Shown: piece after piece, positions 48,249 to 56,447 of the stretch
Position numbering within the stretch: the stretch's first letter is position 1
Layout: each line of letters opens with the position of its first letter
Assembly (NCBI RefSeq): GCF_039540065.1
Contig: NZ_CP154278.1
Coordinates: 248,001-312,000, forward strand
DNA: 64,000 nucleotides
Reading direction: 5' to 3'
Source of the DNA: Wolbachia endosymbiont of Encarsia formosa
Lineage (GTDB): Bacteria > Pseudomonadota > Alphaproteobacteria > Rickettsiales > Anaplasmataceae
The notes under the pieces: generated by a model
Told to the model about the DNA's origin: nothing
The model's database searches: none
Seen by the model: the letters and a program-made list of their open reading frames with translations, nothing else
Translations under genes and position numbers: made by a program

Positions 48249-48773
48249 ATGTTAATAATCTTAAAGGAAAATATAACAACTTTAGGTAAGATTGGTGAAG
48301 TTGTCAAAGTTAAACCAGGTTATGCACGTAATTTTCTTTTTCCACAAAAAAAGGCGATGAAAGCTACTAAGGAAAATTTAATAAAGCTAGAGGAACAGCT
48401 TTTGTTATTGGAAGAAGAAAACATCAAGAAATTAAATTCAGCAAAAGTGCTTGCATCATCATTGCATGATAAGTTTATTATATTAATAAAGCAGGCTTCA
48501 GAGGATGGAAAGATTTTTGGTTCTGTAACAATACGTGAAGTTGCAAAAACTTTATTACAAGAAGGATATGAGATAAGTCATCATAGTTTATCTTTTGGTG
48601 GAATAAGTATCAAAAATTTGGGCGATTATCAAGTGAATATAGAATTACATAGTAAAGTGATAGTGCCAATTACTATATACGTTGTCAGATCTGAGAAAGA
48701 TGCACATGAATTGAGGCAAGTAAAGTTGCAAAATCAGAAATCTGAGCAACAAGAAGATACAAATAACGAATAG
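48249..48773 (+). CDS. rplI: 50S ribosomal protein L9
   Basis: 174 residues. The N-terminal rRNA-binding domain (MLIILKENITTLGKIGEVVKVKPGYARNFLFP) and the connecting helix are typical; the C-terminal domain (DGKIFGSVTIREVAKTLLQEGYEIS) is also present. A Gln/Glu-rich tail of about 15 residues extends the C-terminus slightly. Last gene of rpsF-rpsR-rplI; palindromic repeats follow. Confidence 0.96.
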   Translation: MLIILKENITTLGKIGEVVKVKPGYARNFLFPQKKAMKATKENLIKLEEQLLLLEEENIKKLNSAKVLASSLHDKFIILIKQASEDGKIFGSVTIREVAKTLLQEGYEISHHSLSFGGISIKNLGDYQVNIELHSKVIVPITIYVVRSEKDAHELRQVKLQNQKSEQQEDTNNE

Positions 48774-48795
48774 CAGTGAATAAAATATTTCAACT

Positions 48796-48860
48796 ACTCC
48801 TGTCATTCCAGTGCACTTTTTTTCTGTCGTCCCAGTGTTACACACTGGGATCTAGCATGT
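48796..48860. repeat. palindromic repeats between rplI and purB
   Basis: A partial copy (CTGTCATTCCAGTGCAC) is followed by a fuller palindrome at about 48824-48853 (GTCGTCCCAGTGTTACACAC then TGGGATCTAG), ending about 30 bases before the purB start. It could act as a transcript hairpin between the two genes. Confidence 0.75.
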
Positions 48861-48885
48861 TCAAAGATAAGACAGGGATCATCTA

Positions 48886-50178
48886 ATGATCCCACGCTAT
48901 AGCCACAAAGAAATCTCTTCCATTTGGGAAGAAAAAAATAAGTTCAACATATGGCTCAAAATAGAAAAATTAGCATGTGAAGCTCAAGCAAAATTAAAAG
49001 TTATTTCAAATGATGTTGCTGAAAAGCTCTCTGGTGCTATTGAATTTGATATTGAGCGTATTAACGAAATTGAATCCATTGTAAAACATGATGTTATAGC
49101 TTTTTTGACATATATTGCTGAAAAAGCGGGAGTTGATGTTCGTTATCTCCATTACGGAATGACAAGTTCTGATGTTTTAGATACATGCCTTGCAGTGCAG
49201 TTGAAAGAGTCATGTGATATTTTACTCAAGAATCTAAAAAATTTACTTATAGTATTGAAAAAAAAAGCTGAGGACTATAAAGATATTGTTTGTGTTGGGC
49301 GCAGTCATGGAATGCATGCAGAACCAATAACTCTTGGGTTAAAATTTGCTAGATTTTATGCTGAATTTAAACGCAATTATCAGAGATTAATTAGCGCGCA
49401 AAAAGAGATCTCAATTTGTAAAATATCAGGTGCAGTAGGTAATTTTGCAAATATTAATCCATTTGTTGAAGAGTATGTAGCGAAAGAAATGGGACTCATA
49501 ACTGAAACCATATCGTCTCAAGTCATCCCTCGTGATAGACATGCCATGTTCTTTTCAATTTTGGGAGTAATTGCAAGCTCAATAGAAAATATTGCAATTG
49601 AGATTCGTCATTTGCAAAGAACTGAAGTCGGCGAAATCTCTGAATATTTTTCCACTGGGCAGAAGGGAAGTTCTGCTATGCCGCATAAGTGTAATCCTAT
49701 TTTAAGTGAGAATTTGACTGGGCTCTCACGCTTAATACGCAGCTATGTTTTTCCTGCATTAGAAAATGTTGCACTATGGCACGAACGAGATATATCGCAC
49801 TCGTCTGTGGAAAGGTGCATTGCTCCTGATGCTTGTATAGCAATGGATTTTGCTTTAGTACGATTAACAGATTTGATAGATAAATTGGTGATCAATAAGG
49901 AAAATATTGAAAAGAACTTAAATTCTTCAAAAGGCTTGGTTTTTTCACAACGTGTATTGCTTGAGTTGGTAAGTAGTGGTTTAACTAGGGAAGAGGCATA
50001 TAAAATTGTTCAGAATAATGCAATGAAAGTAAAGCAAGATAACAGTGATTTTCTGTTCGAATTGAAACAAGATAAATCCTTGCATGGAATTATTGACTCT
50101 GAAAAACTTGAGTCTTTGTTTGATTTGAAGTATTATATGAAACATATAGATTACATATATAGCAAGGTTTTTAATTAG
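48886..50178 (+). CDS. purB: adenylosuccinate lyase
   Basis: Cleaves SAICAR and adenylosuccinate in purine synthesis. 430 residues, full length. The N-terminal MIPRYSHKEISSIWEEKNKF, the HYGMTSSDVLDTCLA motif, CVGRSHGMHAEPITLG and the fumarase/aspartase signature GSSAMPHKCNPILSEN (from residue 261) are all present. Its TAG stop (50176-50178) ends on the first base of the following tRNA gene, so mRNA and tRNA must be separated by RNase P cleavage. Confidence 0.96.
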   Translation: MIPRYSHKEISSIWEEKNKFNIWLKIEKLACEAQAKLKVISNDVAEKLSGAIEFDIERINEIESIVKHDVIAFLTYIAEKAGVDVRYLHYGMTSSDVLDTCLAVQLKESCDILLKNLKNLLIVLKKKAEDYKDIVCVGRSHGMHAEPITLGLKFARFYAEFKRNYQRLISAQKEISICKISGAVGNFANINPFVEEYVAKEMGLITETISSQVIPRDRHAMFFSILGVIASSIENIAIEIRHLQRTEVGEISEYFSTGQKGSSAMPHKCNPILSENLTGLSRLIRSYVFPALENVALWHERDISHSSVERCIAPDACIAMDFALVRLTDLIDKLVINKENIEKNLNSSKGLVFSQRVLLELVSSGLTREEAYKIVQNNAMKVKQDNSDFLFELKQDKSLHGIIDSEKLESLFDLKYYMKHIDYIYSKVFN

Positions 50179-50249
50179 GCTGAGTAGCTCAGTGGTAGAG
50201 CAGGAGGATCATAATCTCTTGGTCGGGGGTTCAAATCCCTCCTCAGCCA
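50178..50249 (+). tRNA. tRNA with CAT anticodon (elongator Met or Ile-lysidine)
   Basis: The acceptor GGCTGAG pairs perfectly with CTCAGCC, the D arm is GCTCAGTGGTAGAGC, the anticodon loop ATCATAA gives CAT, and the T arm is GGGGG-TTCAAAT-CCCTC, with A73 and no encoded CCA. The fully paired 1-72 position rules out initiator tRNA. Acceptor pairs G2-C71 and C3-G70 favour elongator Met; the GCAGG and TTGGTCG stretches recall Ile2. Identity between these two is unsettled. Confidence 0.9.
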
Positions 50250-50417
50250 CTCAAGCTAAACTATGGTTTGGCAAGAGCAGCTCATTTGACAAAATAACGT
50301 GATTCATTGTCCAATTAACTGAAGTTTTTTTTCAGTTGTTCATATAGTATATGGAATAATGTATGTGAAGTGATAAAGATACAACATTTGTTGTATCTAT
50401 TCAGGGGAATGGCTAAT

Positions 50418-50799
50418 GGTATCCGTTCAAGAAAGTGGTAAGGTAGATGAGAAAAGACAACTAAATGAATTTCATCCGAGTAGCTAACACTGGCATCTAT
50501 ATAAAGACAATCTAATGCACTCATTTAAAGTGAAGTTTTCTGGATCCCAGTCTCTAGGCACTCGGATGACAAGAAAAGAGTTGACTTGAATGACACTGAA
50601 TAGGCACTGGGACAGAGGCTACTTGAATAATATTTCACCATGTCATTCCAGCACTTGATGCTGGAATCCAGAAGTTTTTTGAGCACAAAAGTCATGCTAA
50701 GTTTTTGTTGTTAAAAAAGGCTGGATAGCTACTTGAATGACACCATTTGTTACTGTGTTTTTGTCTATCTTATTTTGCTACCCTACTGAACGAATACAC
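50418..50799. mobile_element. miniature element with ~38-bp terminal inverted repeats (382 bp)
   Basis: The left end GGTATCCGTTCAAGAAAGTG, continuing to about 50458, is the inverted counterpart of the right end at 50762-50799 (TGTCTATCTTATTTTGCTAC, then ACTGAACGAATAC). The interior has no ORF; it carries palindrome copies (50541-50572, 50640-50672) and a copy of the ~45-base repeat also found at 55285 and 57828. This is the structure of a MITE or decayed insertion sequence. No transposase is visible. It fills the gap between the tRNA and the G1P dehydrogenase gene. Confidence 0.65.
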
Positions 50800-50804
50800 A
50801 AAAT

Positions 50805-52070
50805 CTAACTTTTTTCTATACAACCAGCTAGGTCAAGAAAGGTGAATCTATCTCTTGTTGCAAATGTAAGATTGACTACCTTGCAATATTGCTCTTTGTT
50901 CCAATTAAGATGCTCCGGTAAGTACGGAATTGATAGATCTTCAAATACTTTCTGCAGGTGTTTTGCAGATAGTAAATTTTGCTTAATTAAACTAGAAATA
51001 TTACTCCATTCTTTGCAAATAATCTCTTGAATTTTTTGCTGCATAATTTGCTTCTGCTTTAGAATTTTTATAAATTCGGTATTACCAAAGCACTGAGTTA
51101 TATGTTTTACATCTAAAGTGATCGGTTTGGTAATCGGGTTTTGTATTGACAATATCTCCTCTTGCAAGTTAGCCATAGTAATCGTCGTAACAGCAATTTT
51201 TTCGCCATGTAACGAGGAGGAATAATCTTTTGTTACCGTCTCCATTGCATGAGCTATCATATGTTCTCCTTGGCTTGCAGAGCAGCTGCCTTTTGACATC
51301 ACCATTCCAAGTCCTGAAATCAATAAGGCTTCCATAAGTAATAAAACTACTCTTTTATCTTTTTTAGCAAGTGCCAAGTGTTCTCTGAGCAAAATTTTCT
51401 CCAGATTGCGAACAAGTTTAAAGGGGAGTTCATTATATTCTGTGCCAAGTAATAGATTAGATAATAGCCAATCGGCTTGTACTGTTGAACGGCAGATGAA
51501 ATCTGCAAATCCACTTAATGTGAGGCGTAGTGGTGCGTTGGCAATTATATCGGTATCAATGTATATTGCCTTTGGAAGATGTGCTCCGAACGATTTTTTA
51601 TATCCATCAACTAATATTGAAGCGTTTGCAGAGCTATACCCATTCATGGAAGCAGCTGTTGGAAAGGATATGTAGTCTTTGCCTTCTAAATAGCTTGCGT
51701 ACTTACAGATATCATTAACAGTGCCACTGCCAAATGCAACCATTAAGTCACTATCTTTTGCTTTATTTCTAACTAGGTTTACAGCTTGGAGAGAAGCAGC
51801 TCTGTTCAGTCTATTTGGTGTCATCCAAGTAGCGTGACACTGCGATCCATCATAGTCACGCACTGGAATGACAGGTGTGGATGGAATAATTAAATGAGAA
51901 ACTTTATTAAGTATGTTTTTGTTTAAAAGTTTTGCTGTATTTTCATCTGCAATCAGAAAAATGTCATTTCCGTATTGTCTACATATTTCATAGATATTAT
52001 CAGCAAGTACTGTTACTTCCCTTATAAGAACTTGTTCTGTGTGCTGTAATATTTGTTTTAAATATCGCAT
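50805..52070 (-). CDS. sn-glycerol-1-phosphate dehydrogenase (AraM/EgsA type)
   Basis: A 421-residue metal-dependent NAD(P)H dehydrogenase of the iron-alcohol-dehydrogenase/DHQ-synthase fold that reduces DHAP to G1P. Motifs: VAFGSGTVNDICKYAS for the dinucleotide, ISFPTAASMNGYSSANAS, GFADFICRSTVQADW, GSCSASQGEHMIAHAME (metal His) and SLHGEKIAV (second His). A palindromic repeat is translated in frame at about residues 63-85 (PVIPVRDYDGSQCHATWMTP), before the nucleotide-binding motif. The 3' end lies only six bases from a terminal inverted repeat. G1P is the archaeal lipid backbone; in bacteria the role of this enzyme is less clear. Confidence 0.88.
   Translation of the reverse strand: MRYLKQILQHTEQVLIREVTVLADNIYEICRQYGNDIFLIADENTAKLLNKNILNKVSHLIIPSTPVIPVRDYDGSQCHATWMTPNRLNRAASLQAVNLVRNKAKDSDLMVAFGSGTVNDICKYASYLEGKDYISFPTAASMNGYSSANASILVDGYKKSFGAHLPKAIYIDTDIIANAPLRLTLSGFADFICRSTVQADWLLSNLLLGTEYNELPFKLVRNLEKILLREHLALAKKDKRVVLLLMEALLISGLGMVMSKGSCSASQGEHMIAHAMETVTKDYSSSLHGEKIAVTTITMANLQEEILSIQNPITKPITLDVKHITQCFGNTEFIKILKQKQIMQQKIQEIICKEWSNISSLIKQNLLSAKHLQKVFEDLSIPYLPEHLNWNKEQYCKVVNLTFATRDRFTFLDLAGCIEKS
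51818..51883. repeat. protein-coding palindromic repeat inside the G1P dehydrogenase gene
   Basis: GTGTCATCCAAGTAGCGTGA and CACGCACTGGAATGACAGGT are the two arms, about 66 bases in all, the same family as the intergenic copies; the frame stays open. It adds about 22 residues near the N-terminus of the enzyme. Confidence 0.8.
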
Positions 52071-52112
52071 AGAATGTTTACAATACGGTAATGTTAGTAT
52101 TTCAAGATTGAT

Positions 52113-53309
52113 ATGAAGATTGACCCTGTAGAACTAACTAAGAAATTAATTTCTTTTAAAAGTATAACACCAAAAGACGATGGGGCAATAGAGCATATAG
52201 GAGCCATTCTCAAGAAAAGTGGTTTTGAATGTGAGATTTTAGAGTTTGGTGATAAAGTTAAAAATCTTTATGCGAAATATATAAATGGAGTACCAAACTT
52301 GTGTTTTGCTGGACATGTTGATGTTGTACCACCAGGTGAGTTAAAAGATTGGATATCTGATCCATTTAAGCCAGAAGTTAGAGATGGAATGCTATACGGA
52401 AGAGGAGCAGCTGATATGAAAAGTGGAATAGCTGCATTTATTGCTGCAATGGTAGATTTCGTTGCAGAGAAGTTTCGATTCAGTGGTTCAATCAGTGCAT
52501 TGATTACCAGCGCTGAAGAAAGCACGGAAGAACATGGAACAAAGGCCGTTTTGGAATGGATGAAAAGTAAGCAAAAAAAGATAGATTTTTGTATAGTTGG
52601 AGAACCAACGAGTAGTGAGAAATTAGGTGATACCATAAAAATAGGAAGAAGAGGTTCTGCAACATTTAAATTGATTTGCCATGGTAAACAAGGGCACGTT
52701 GCCTACCCAGATCTAGCGGATAACCCAATATATAAAATGATATCGATATTAAGTAAGATGAAAGATACCACTTTTGATACTGGTAATAAATATTTTCAGC
52801 CTTCACATTGCGAAATTACTACTATCGACGTTGGAAATAATACTAATAATCTAATACCTAGTTCAATAGCAGCAGGTTTTAATGTTCGATATAACAATAC
52901 ACAAACACCGGACGTTTTATATAAGATGATTGATGCAATATGCGCCAATGTGACTAACGATTATAAACTTTCTATGCAGAGCAGCAGTGACGTTTTTCTC
53001 TCTACTCCTGATAGAAATACTGATATTATGCTTGATGCGATAAATAAAATTACTGGTATTGATGCTGTGCTGAGTACAAATGGTGGCACATCTGATGCTG
53101 CGTTTATTAAGGATATTTGTCCAGTAATTGAATTTGGTATGATCAACAAAACCGCACATCAGGTAAATGAATGCGTATCAATAGACGATATACATAAATT
53201 AACAGCTATATATAAGGAGTTTATAAAAAATTATTTTTACCCAACTAATAAAATATTAAACCAAATCAATGTAATTGGTAATACGCCTGATGGTCCATTA
53301 TTAGCTTGA
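52113..53309 (+). CDS. dapE: succinyl-diaminopimelate desuccinylase
   Basis: M20 zinc hydrolase making LL-diaminopimelate for meso-DAP, used in lysine and peptidoglycan stem peptides. 398 residues, a normal length. Zinc ligands and catalytic residues are visible: FAGHVDVVPPG (H68, D70), YGRGAADMKSGIAAF (D101), TSAEESTEEHG (E135, E136), IVGEPTSSEKLGD, and the final His in NKTAHQVNE (near residue 349). Divergent from the G1P dehydrogenase gene with only 42 bases between the two starts. Confidence 0.95.
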   Translation: MKIDPVELTKKLISFKSITPKDDGAIEHIGAILKKSGFECEILEFGDKVKNLYAKYINGVPNLCFAGHVDVVPPGELKDWISDPFKPEVRDGMLYGRGAADMKSGIAAFIAAMVDFVAEKFRFSGSISALITSAEESTEEHGTKAVLEWMKSKQKKIDFCIVGEPTSSEKLGDTIKIGRRGSATFKLICHGKQGHVAYPDLADNPIYKMISILSKMKDTTFDTGNKYFQPSHCEITTIDVGNNTNNLIPSSIAAGFNVRYNNTQTPDVLYKMIDAICANVTNDYKLSMQSSSDVFLSTPDRNTDIMLDAINKITGIDAVLSTNGGTSDAAFIKDICPVIEFGMINKTAHQVNECVSIDDIHKLTAIYKEFIKNYFYPTNKILNQINVIGNTPDGPLLA

Positions 53310-53460
53310 GGTGCAGTTGCATAGAGAAGAAAACTTACTAGACACATTTTACCAACCCCTTATTATAATATTAAGGGTATTTTTGACTCAAAACTTGTCT
53401 TTGATCTGTGCAAGCTCAATAACAAAAACTCAGTAAAAAGCTTATTAGCGAAAATTATAT

Positions 53461-53682
53461 GGTATCTGTTCAGCAGAGTGGCAAAATAAGATAGACAAAA
53501 AAGTATAAGAGAGAAATCGTTGTCATGCAAGTAGACATAGGTTCCTTTATAATGCCAGTGCTCAGACACTGGTTTTTGATCGAACTTGTTTGTGATCAAT
53601 TTTCCAGTGTCGCGCATTGATCATTTTTTTCTATAGTTGTCTTTTCTCGTCTACCTTATTTTGCTACCCGGCTCTACCTATC
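53461..53682. mobile_element. miniature element with terminal inverted repeats (~222 bp)
   Basis: The left end GGTATCTGTTCAGCAGAGTG (53461-53498, continuing GCAAAATAAGATAGAC) is inverted relative to the right end at about 53645-53682 (GTCTACCTTATTTTGCTACC). The right arm decays after GCTAC. The interior holds only a degenerate palindrome (CCAGTGCTCAGACACTGG near 53562). Same family as 50418-50799. The rest of the dapE/53819 gap shows nothing else. Confidence 0.7.
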
Positions 53683-53818
53683 CAGATAATTCTGAGAATT
53701 TCTTAAACATTTATAACTCATACAAAACCCGGTCTGACTGTCATACAGGCTACTCGCTTCAGCAAGACAACGTTCAGCACTACTTCAAATTCTAATTTTC
53801 AACTTAAAGAGGTACATA

Positions 53819-54097
53819 ATGTCAAATAACTTCAATTTTAAAGAATTTTTTCACCATTACGAAACAAATAGCACTTTAGATGATATACAAAGGTACTGCA
53901 TACTGTGGCAATCAGTGATATCACAGGCAATGATTGATGCAGCAAGTAACTGTAAAAAAACAGAAAGCTTGGTAGAGAAACGTAAAGCAATTTCCTGGCT
54001 GTCAGACTTTAGTCAAGATTTTGTTGAAACATGTATACTGGCTGACTGCGATCCATTATACGTAAAAAACAAAATACAGCCAATTCTAAAAAGATAA
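53819..54097 (+). CDS. small hypothetical protein, possibly phage-derived
   Basis: A 92-residue soluble protein with an AGAGG site upstream. The central part (LWQSVISQAMIDAASNCKKT, then RKAISWLSDFSQDFVETCILADCDPLYVKNKI) resembles small proteins of alphaproteobacterial prophage or GTA-like clusters with a WL...DF...C.LA..DP..V pattern; this is a recollection of a pattern, not a search result. No phage gene lies next to it; the orphan portal is 14 kb away. It is convergent with the membrane-protein gene, with seven bases between. Confidence 0.6.
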   Translation: MSNNFNFKEFFHHYETNSTLDDIQRYCILWQSVISQAMIDAASNCKKTESLVEKRKAISWLSDFSQDFVETCILADCDPLYVKNKIQPILKR

Positions 54098-54104
54098 AGC
54101 CCTT

Positions 54105-54659
54105 TTAATGAGGTTTACCCCTCCCACCAAGAAAAATATCATTTAATCTTTTTTCTATAGCTTCATCTATATCTTGGATTAATAGCTGCTTTATCATATT
54201 CACTTTCCGTTCTGCCTCTTGAAGATTCTTGTTACCGTAACTGTTCTTATTACTATAACCATAACTACCGCCATTTGGTTTATTACTCATTTTTCTTCTT
54301 GTGCTGAGTATCTGAACTATCTTCTCCTTGAAAAAAGACTTCCAGCCTGTGCCAGAAAATAATTTGTAGAGAAAATGCGGAGTAAGAAACGCTACTAATA
54401 TTCTAATAGAAACTCCATAACCCAAATCATCTCTATTTTCATAATACCATTTTAAATATTGATACAAATGGTAAAATGCATTTTTGAAAGAGCTAAACTC
54501 TACAGCATACCAAAAGCCACTGGTGAGAAACATTAGCATAATGCTCGATGTATAAAGATACAAAGTGAAAAGAAATAGCTTGACAACTATATCTTTCAAA
54601 CTGCCCAGTATGTAATTAAATAACCTTAATTTATAAAAAAGTGATATCATTTCACGCAC
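54105..54659 (-). CDS. hypothetical membrane protein
   Basis: A protein of about 181-184 residues with hydrophobic segments near residues 20-52 and 85-105, a basic linker, a Gly/Asn/Tyr-rich stretch (GGSYGYSNKNSYGNKN) and a C-terminal charged helix (EAERKVNMIKQLLIQDIDEA, then IEKRLND). Start is GTG at 54659 or ATG at 54650. The tRNA-Gln 3' end is only 13 bases upstream on the same strand, so it is probably transcribed with cutA and the tRNA. Family not recognised. Confidence 0.65.
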   Translation of the reverse strand: MREMISLFYKLRLFNYILGSLKDIVVKLFLFTLYLYTSSIMLMFLTSGFWYAVEFSSFKNAFYHLYQYLKWYYENRDDLGYGVSIRILVAFLTPHFLYKLFSGTGWKSFFKEKIVQILSTRRKMSNKPNGGSYGYSNKNSYGNKNLQEAERKVNMIKQLLIQDIDEAIEKRLNDIFLGGRGKPH

Positions 54660-54671
54660 ACTTCAATAAAG

Positions 54672-54743
54672 CTGGGGTGGAAGGATTCGAACCTTCGCGT
54701 GGCGGTATCAAAAACCGCTGCCTTACCACTTGGCTACACCCCA
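54672..54743 (-). tRNA. tRNA-Gln (TTG)
   Basis: On the minus strand: acceptor TGGGGTG with CACCCCA (the U1-A72 pair is typical of tRNA-Gln), D arm GCCAAGTGGTAAGGC, anticodon stem GCGGT/ACCGC around TTTTGAT (anticodon TTG), T arm GAAGG-TTCGAAT-CCTTC, discriminator G, no encoded CCA. Its first ten bases are also the last codons and stop of cutA. Confidence 0.95.
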
Positions 54744-55069
54744 ATATTGTTTATATCAATAACATTATTAACCCAATTAGTAAAAGATTTATTCGCTTTT
54801 CCTATGGGTATTATCACAACGGCTGGTTGATCATAAGAATGCATTGACTCGATTTTTTCTACAATCTTATCAGCCTGATCATTCCTACTTTTCATAATTG
54901 CCACTACTTCACAATTACTATTAATTTTACCTTCCCATAGATACAGAGAATTTACCTCAGGAAATATATTTACACACACAATTAACTTCTCATTTAACAA
55001 TTCTTCAGAAATAGTCTTAGCCTCTTTCAAGCTTGAAAAAGTTACATAGACTAAAACTAAACTGCTCAT
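54734..55069 (-). CDS. cutA: CutA-like divalent-cation tolerance protein
   Basis: A 111-residue trimeric ferredoxin-like fold protein. Signatures: LVYVTFSSLKEAKTISEELL, CVNIFPEVNSLYLWEGKI, VVAIMKSR, and SYDQPAVVIIPI. Role in metal tolerance is a family annotation and its cellular function is uncertain. The last residues (GV) and the TAG stop are encoded by the first ten bases of tRNA-Gln, an overlap of ten bases on the same strand. Confidence 0.92.
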   Translation of the reverse strand: MSSLVLVYVTFSSLKEAKTISEELLNEKLIVCVNIFPEVNSLYLWEGKINSNCEVVAIMKSRNDQADKIVEKIESMHSYDQPAVVIIPIGKANKSFTNWVNNVIDINNIGV

Positions 55070-55139
55070 TAACCGCTACATAAATGCATTTTTACTATAC
55101 TCTACTTAGATTTATTCATCAAGAAAAAATAGGAGAGAC

Positions 55140-55400
55140 CTCTTCAGTGCTTCTGTACAGAAATTGAAGATGTCATCTGAGTAGCTGACACACAGATGTA
55201 CGAAAATTATCCGTAAGGAGATGTCATCCCAGTGTTTCCTTCTGCTGTCATTCAAGTAGCTGACACTGGAATTCATCCTTTCTTACCAACAAAAACTTAG
55301 CATAACTTTCGTACTCAAAAAATTTCTGGATCCCAGTGTCAAGCACTTGGATGACATCTTCTTGAATCACAATGTTCGTACAGATGTGTACTTGACAATG
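55140..55400. repeat. composite palindromic and ~65-bp repeats upstream of the ankyrin-like gene
   Basis: The 414-base gap contains no gene. Palindrome halves lie at about 55167-55195, 55222-55270 (TCATTCAAGTAGCTGACACT) and 55328-55356 (CTGGATCCCAGTGTCAAGCA). Positions 55274-55345 (TTCTTACCAACAAAAACTTA, then GCATA...CTCAAAAAATTTCTGGAT) are repeated at 57817-57885 and, inverted, at about 50671-50715. Confidence 0.8.
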
Positions 55401-55483
55401 GAATTTGGTGAGTATAAAAGTAGCGAAGAAAGCAGTTCTTTGCGTTAGAAAGAGTTCCAACTAGTTTGTTGTGAGGAGGCATT

Positions 55484-56269
55484 ATGAATAGCGACCAGGC
55501 AAAAGCCATAGATTCAGGAATGAGATTTTATTGGGAAAAAATATTTACATATATTAAGCAAGGTGAAGAGGAAAGTGCAAAAAAACTTATAGAGGATCAT
55601 ATAAAGAAAAATGAATGTGAGTCTAAAGAAGTTTATGGTTGTTTGCTAACTATAGCTGCTGAAAAAGGTGAAGTTAAAATTGCTGAATTTTTCAAAAATC
55701 AAGGAGCAGATCTCGATTATGTAAGTTATGATGGAAGAACACCACTCTTGCTTGCTAGAGAAAATGGAAAAAATCAAATGGTTGAAACTCTTGAAAAATG
55801 GGGTGCACGTGGAAACACTGATCAGTATTGTGGTAAATCTTTTTCTAATTTAATAAGGCCAGATTGTCGTGAAGAAATAGAAGATTTTTATTACGGTACA
55901 CTCTCTAGGTGCTTTGAGAAAGGTTTAAGCAAAGAAAATTTAGCAAAAACAGTAGAGGATTTTGTGCAAAACAAGGGGTACTATATTAAGGAAACATACG
56001 TAGAATTTCTCCTGTGTTCTGTTGCTAAACGTGATATCAAAATTGCTGAGTTTTGCAAAGAAAGTGGAGCAGATCTGAATTATAAAGGCTATTCTGGAAA
56101 AACACCATTGGAGGTAGCTGAAGATCATGAAATGGCTAAAATTCTTAGAGAATGTGGAGCACATCAAGACAATAAGTTTTTGAGTAAGTCACCTTTTTCC
56201 AGGTTAAAAGATCCTAAGCAAGAAAAACAGAGAGGATGTACGGAGCAAATTTCATGCAACTTGATGTAA
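55484..56269 (+). CDS. ankyrin-like protein with a duplicated module
   Basis: 261 residues with a strong site (GAGGAGG) before the ATG. Two similar modules of about 90-100 residues follow each other: residues ~45-125 (KIAEFFKNQGADLDYVSYDG, then RTPLLLAREN) and ~165-240 (KIAEFCKESGADLNYKGYSG, then KTPLEVAEDHEMAKIL). Each contains a degenerate ankyrin pair and ends in a similar GKSFSNLI or SKSPFSRL motif. No signal or membrane segment. The pattern points to an internal duplication of an ankyrin module; probable effector-like protein, function unknown. Confidence 0.8.
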   Translation: MNSDQAKAIDSGMRFYWEKIFTYIKQGEEESAKKLIEDHIKKNECESKEVYGCLLTIAAEKGEVKIAEFFKNQGADLDYVSYDGRTPLLLARENGKNQMVETLEKWGARGNTDQYCGKSFSNLIRPDCREEIEDFYYGTLSRCFEKGLSKENLAKTVEDFVQNKGYYIKETYVEFLLCSVAKRDIKIAEFCKESGADLNYKGYSGKTPLEVAEDHEMAKILRECGAHQDNKFLSKSPFSRLKDPKQEKQRGCTEQISCNLM

Positions 56270-56447
56270 GTAAAGCATTTTAAGATTGCTGTTTCACTAG
56301 TTAGAGTAAAAATTGATCTATGCTTCTGATTTATACGTATCCTCTTCTATAGTTGATGAACCTTTGGTGAATTTTATCTTGTGATTGCCTTTTCGTGTAA
56401 TCAGAGCAATCAAGAAGAAGGAGCTCTTTCTGATTGTACAATCGGAA

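Noticed and set aside
50178-50249. Initiator tRNA-fMet
   Set aside because: Position 1-72 is a normal G-C pair and the anticodon stem lacks the three G-C pairs of initiators.
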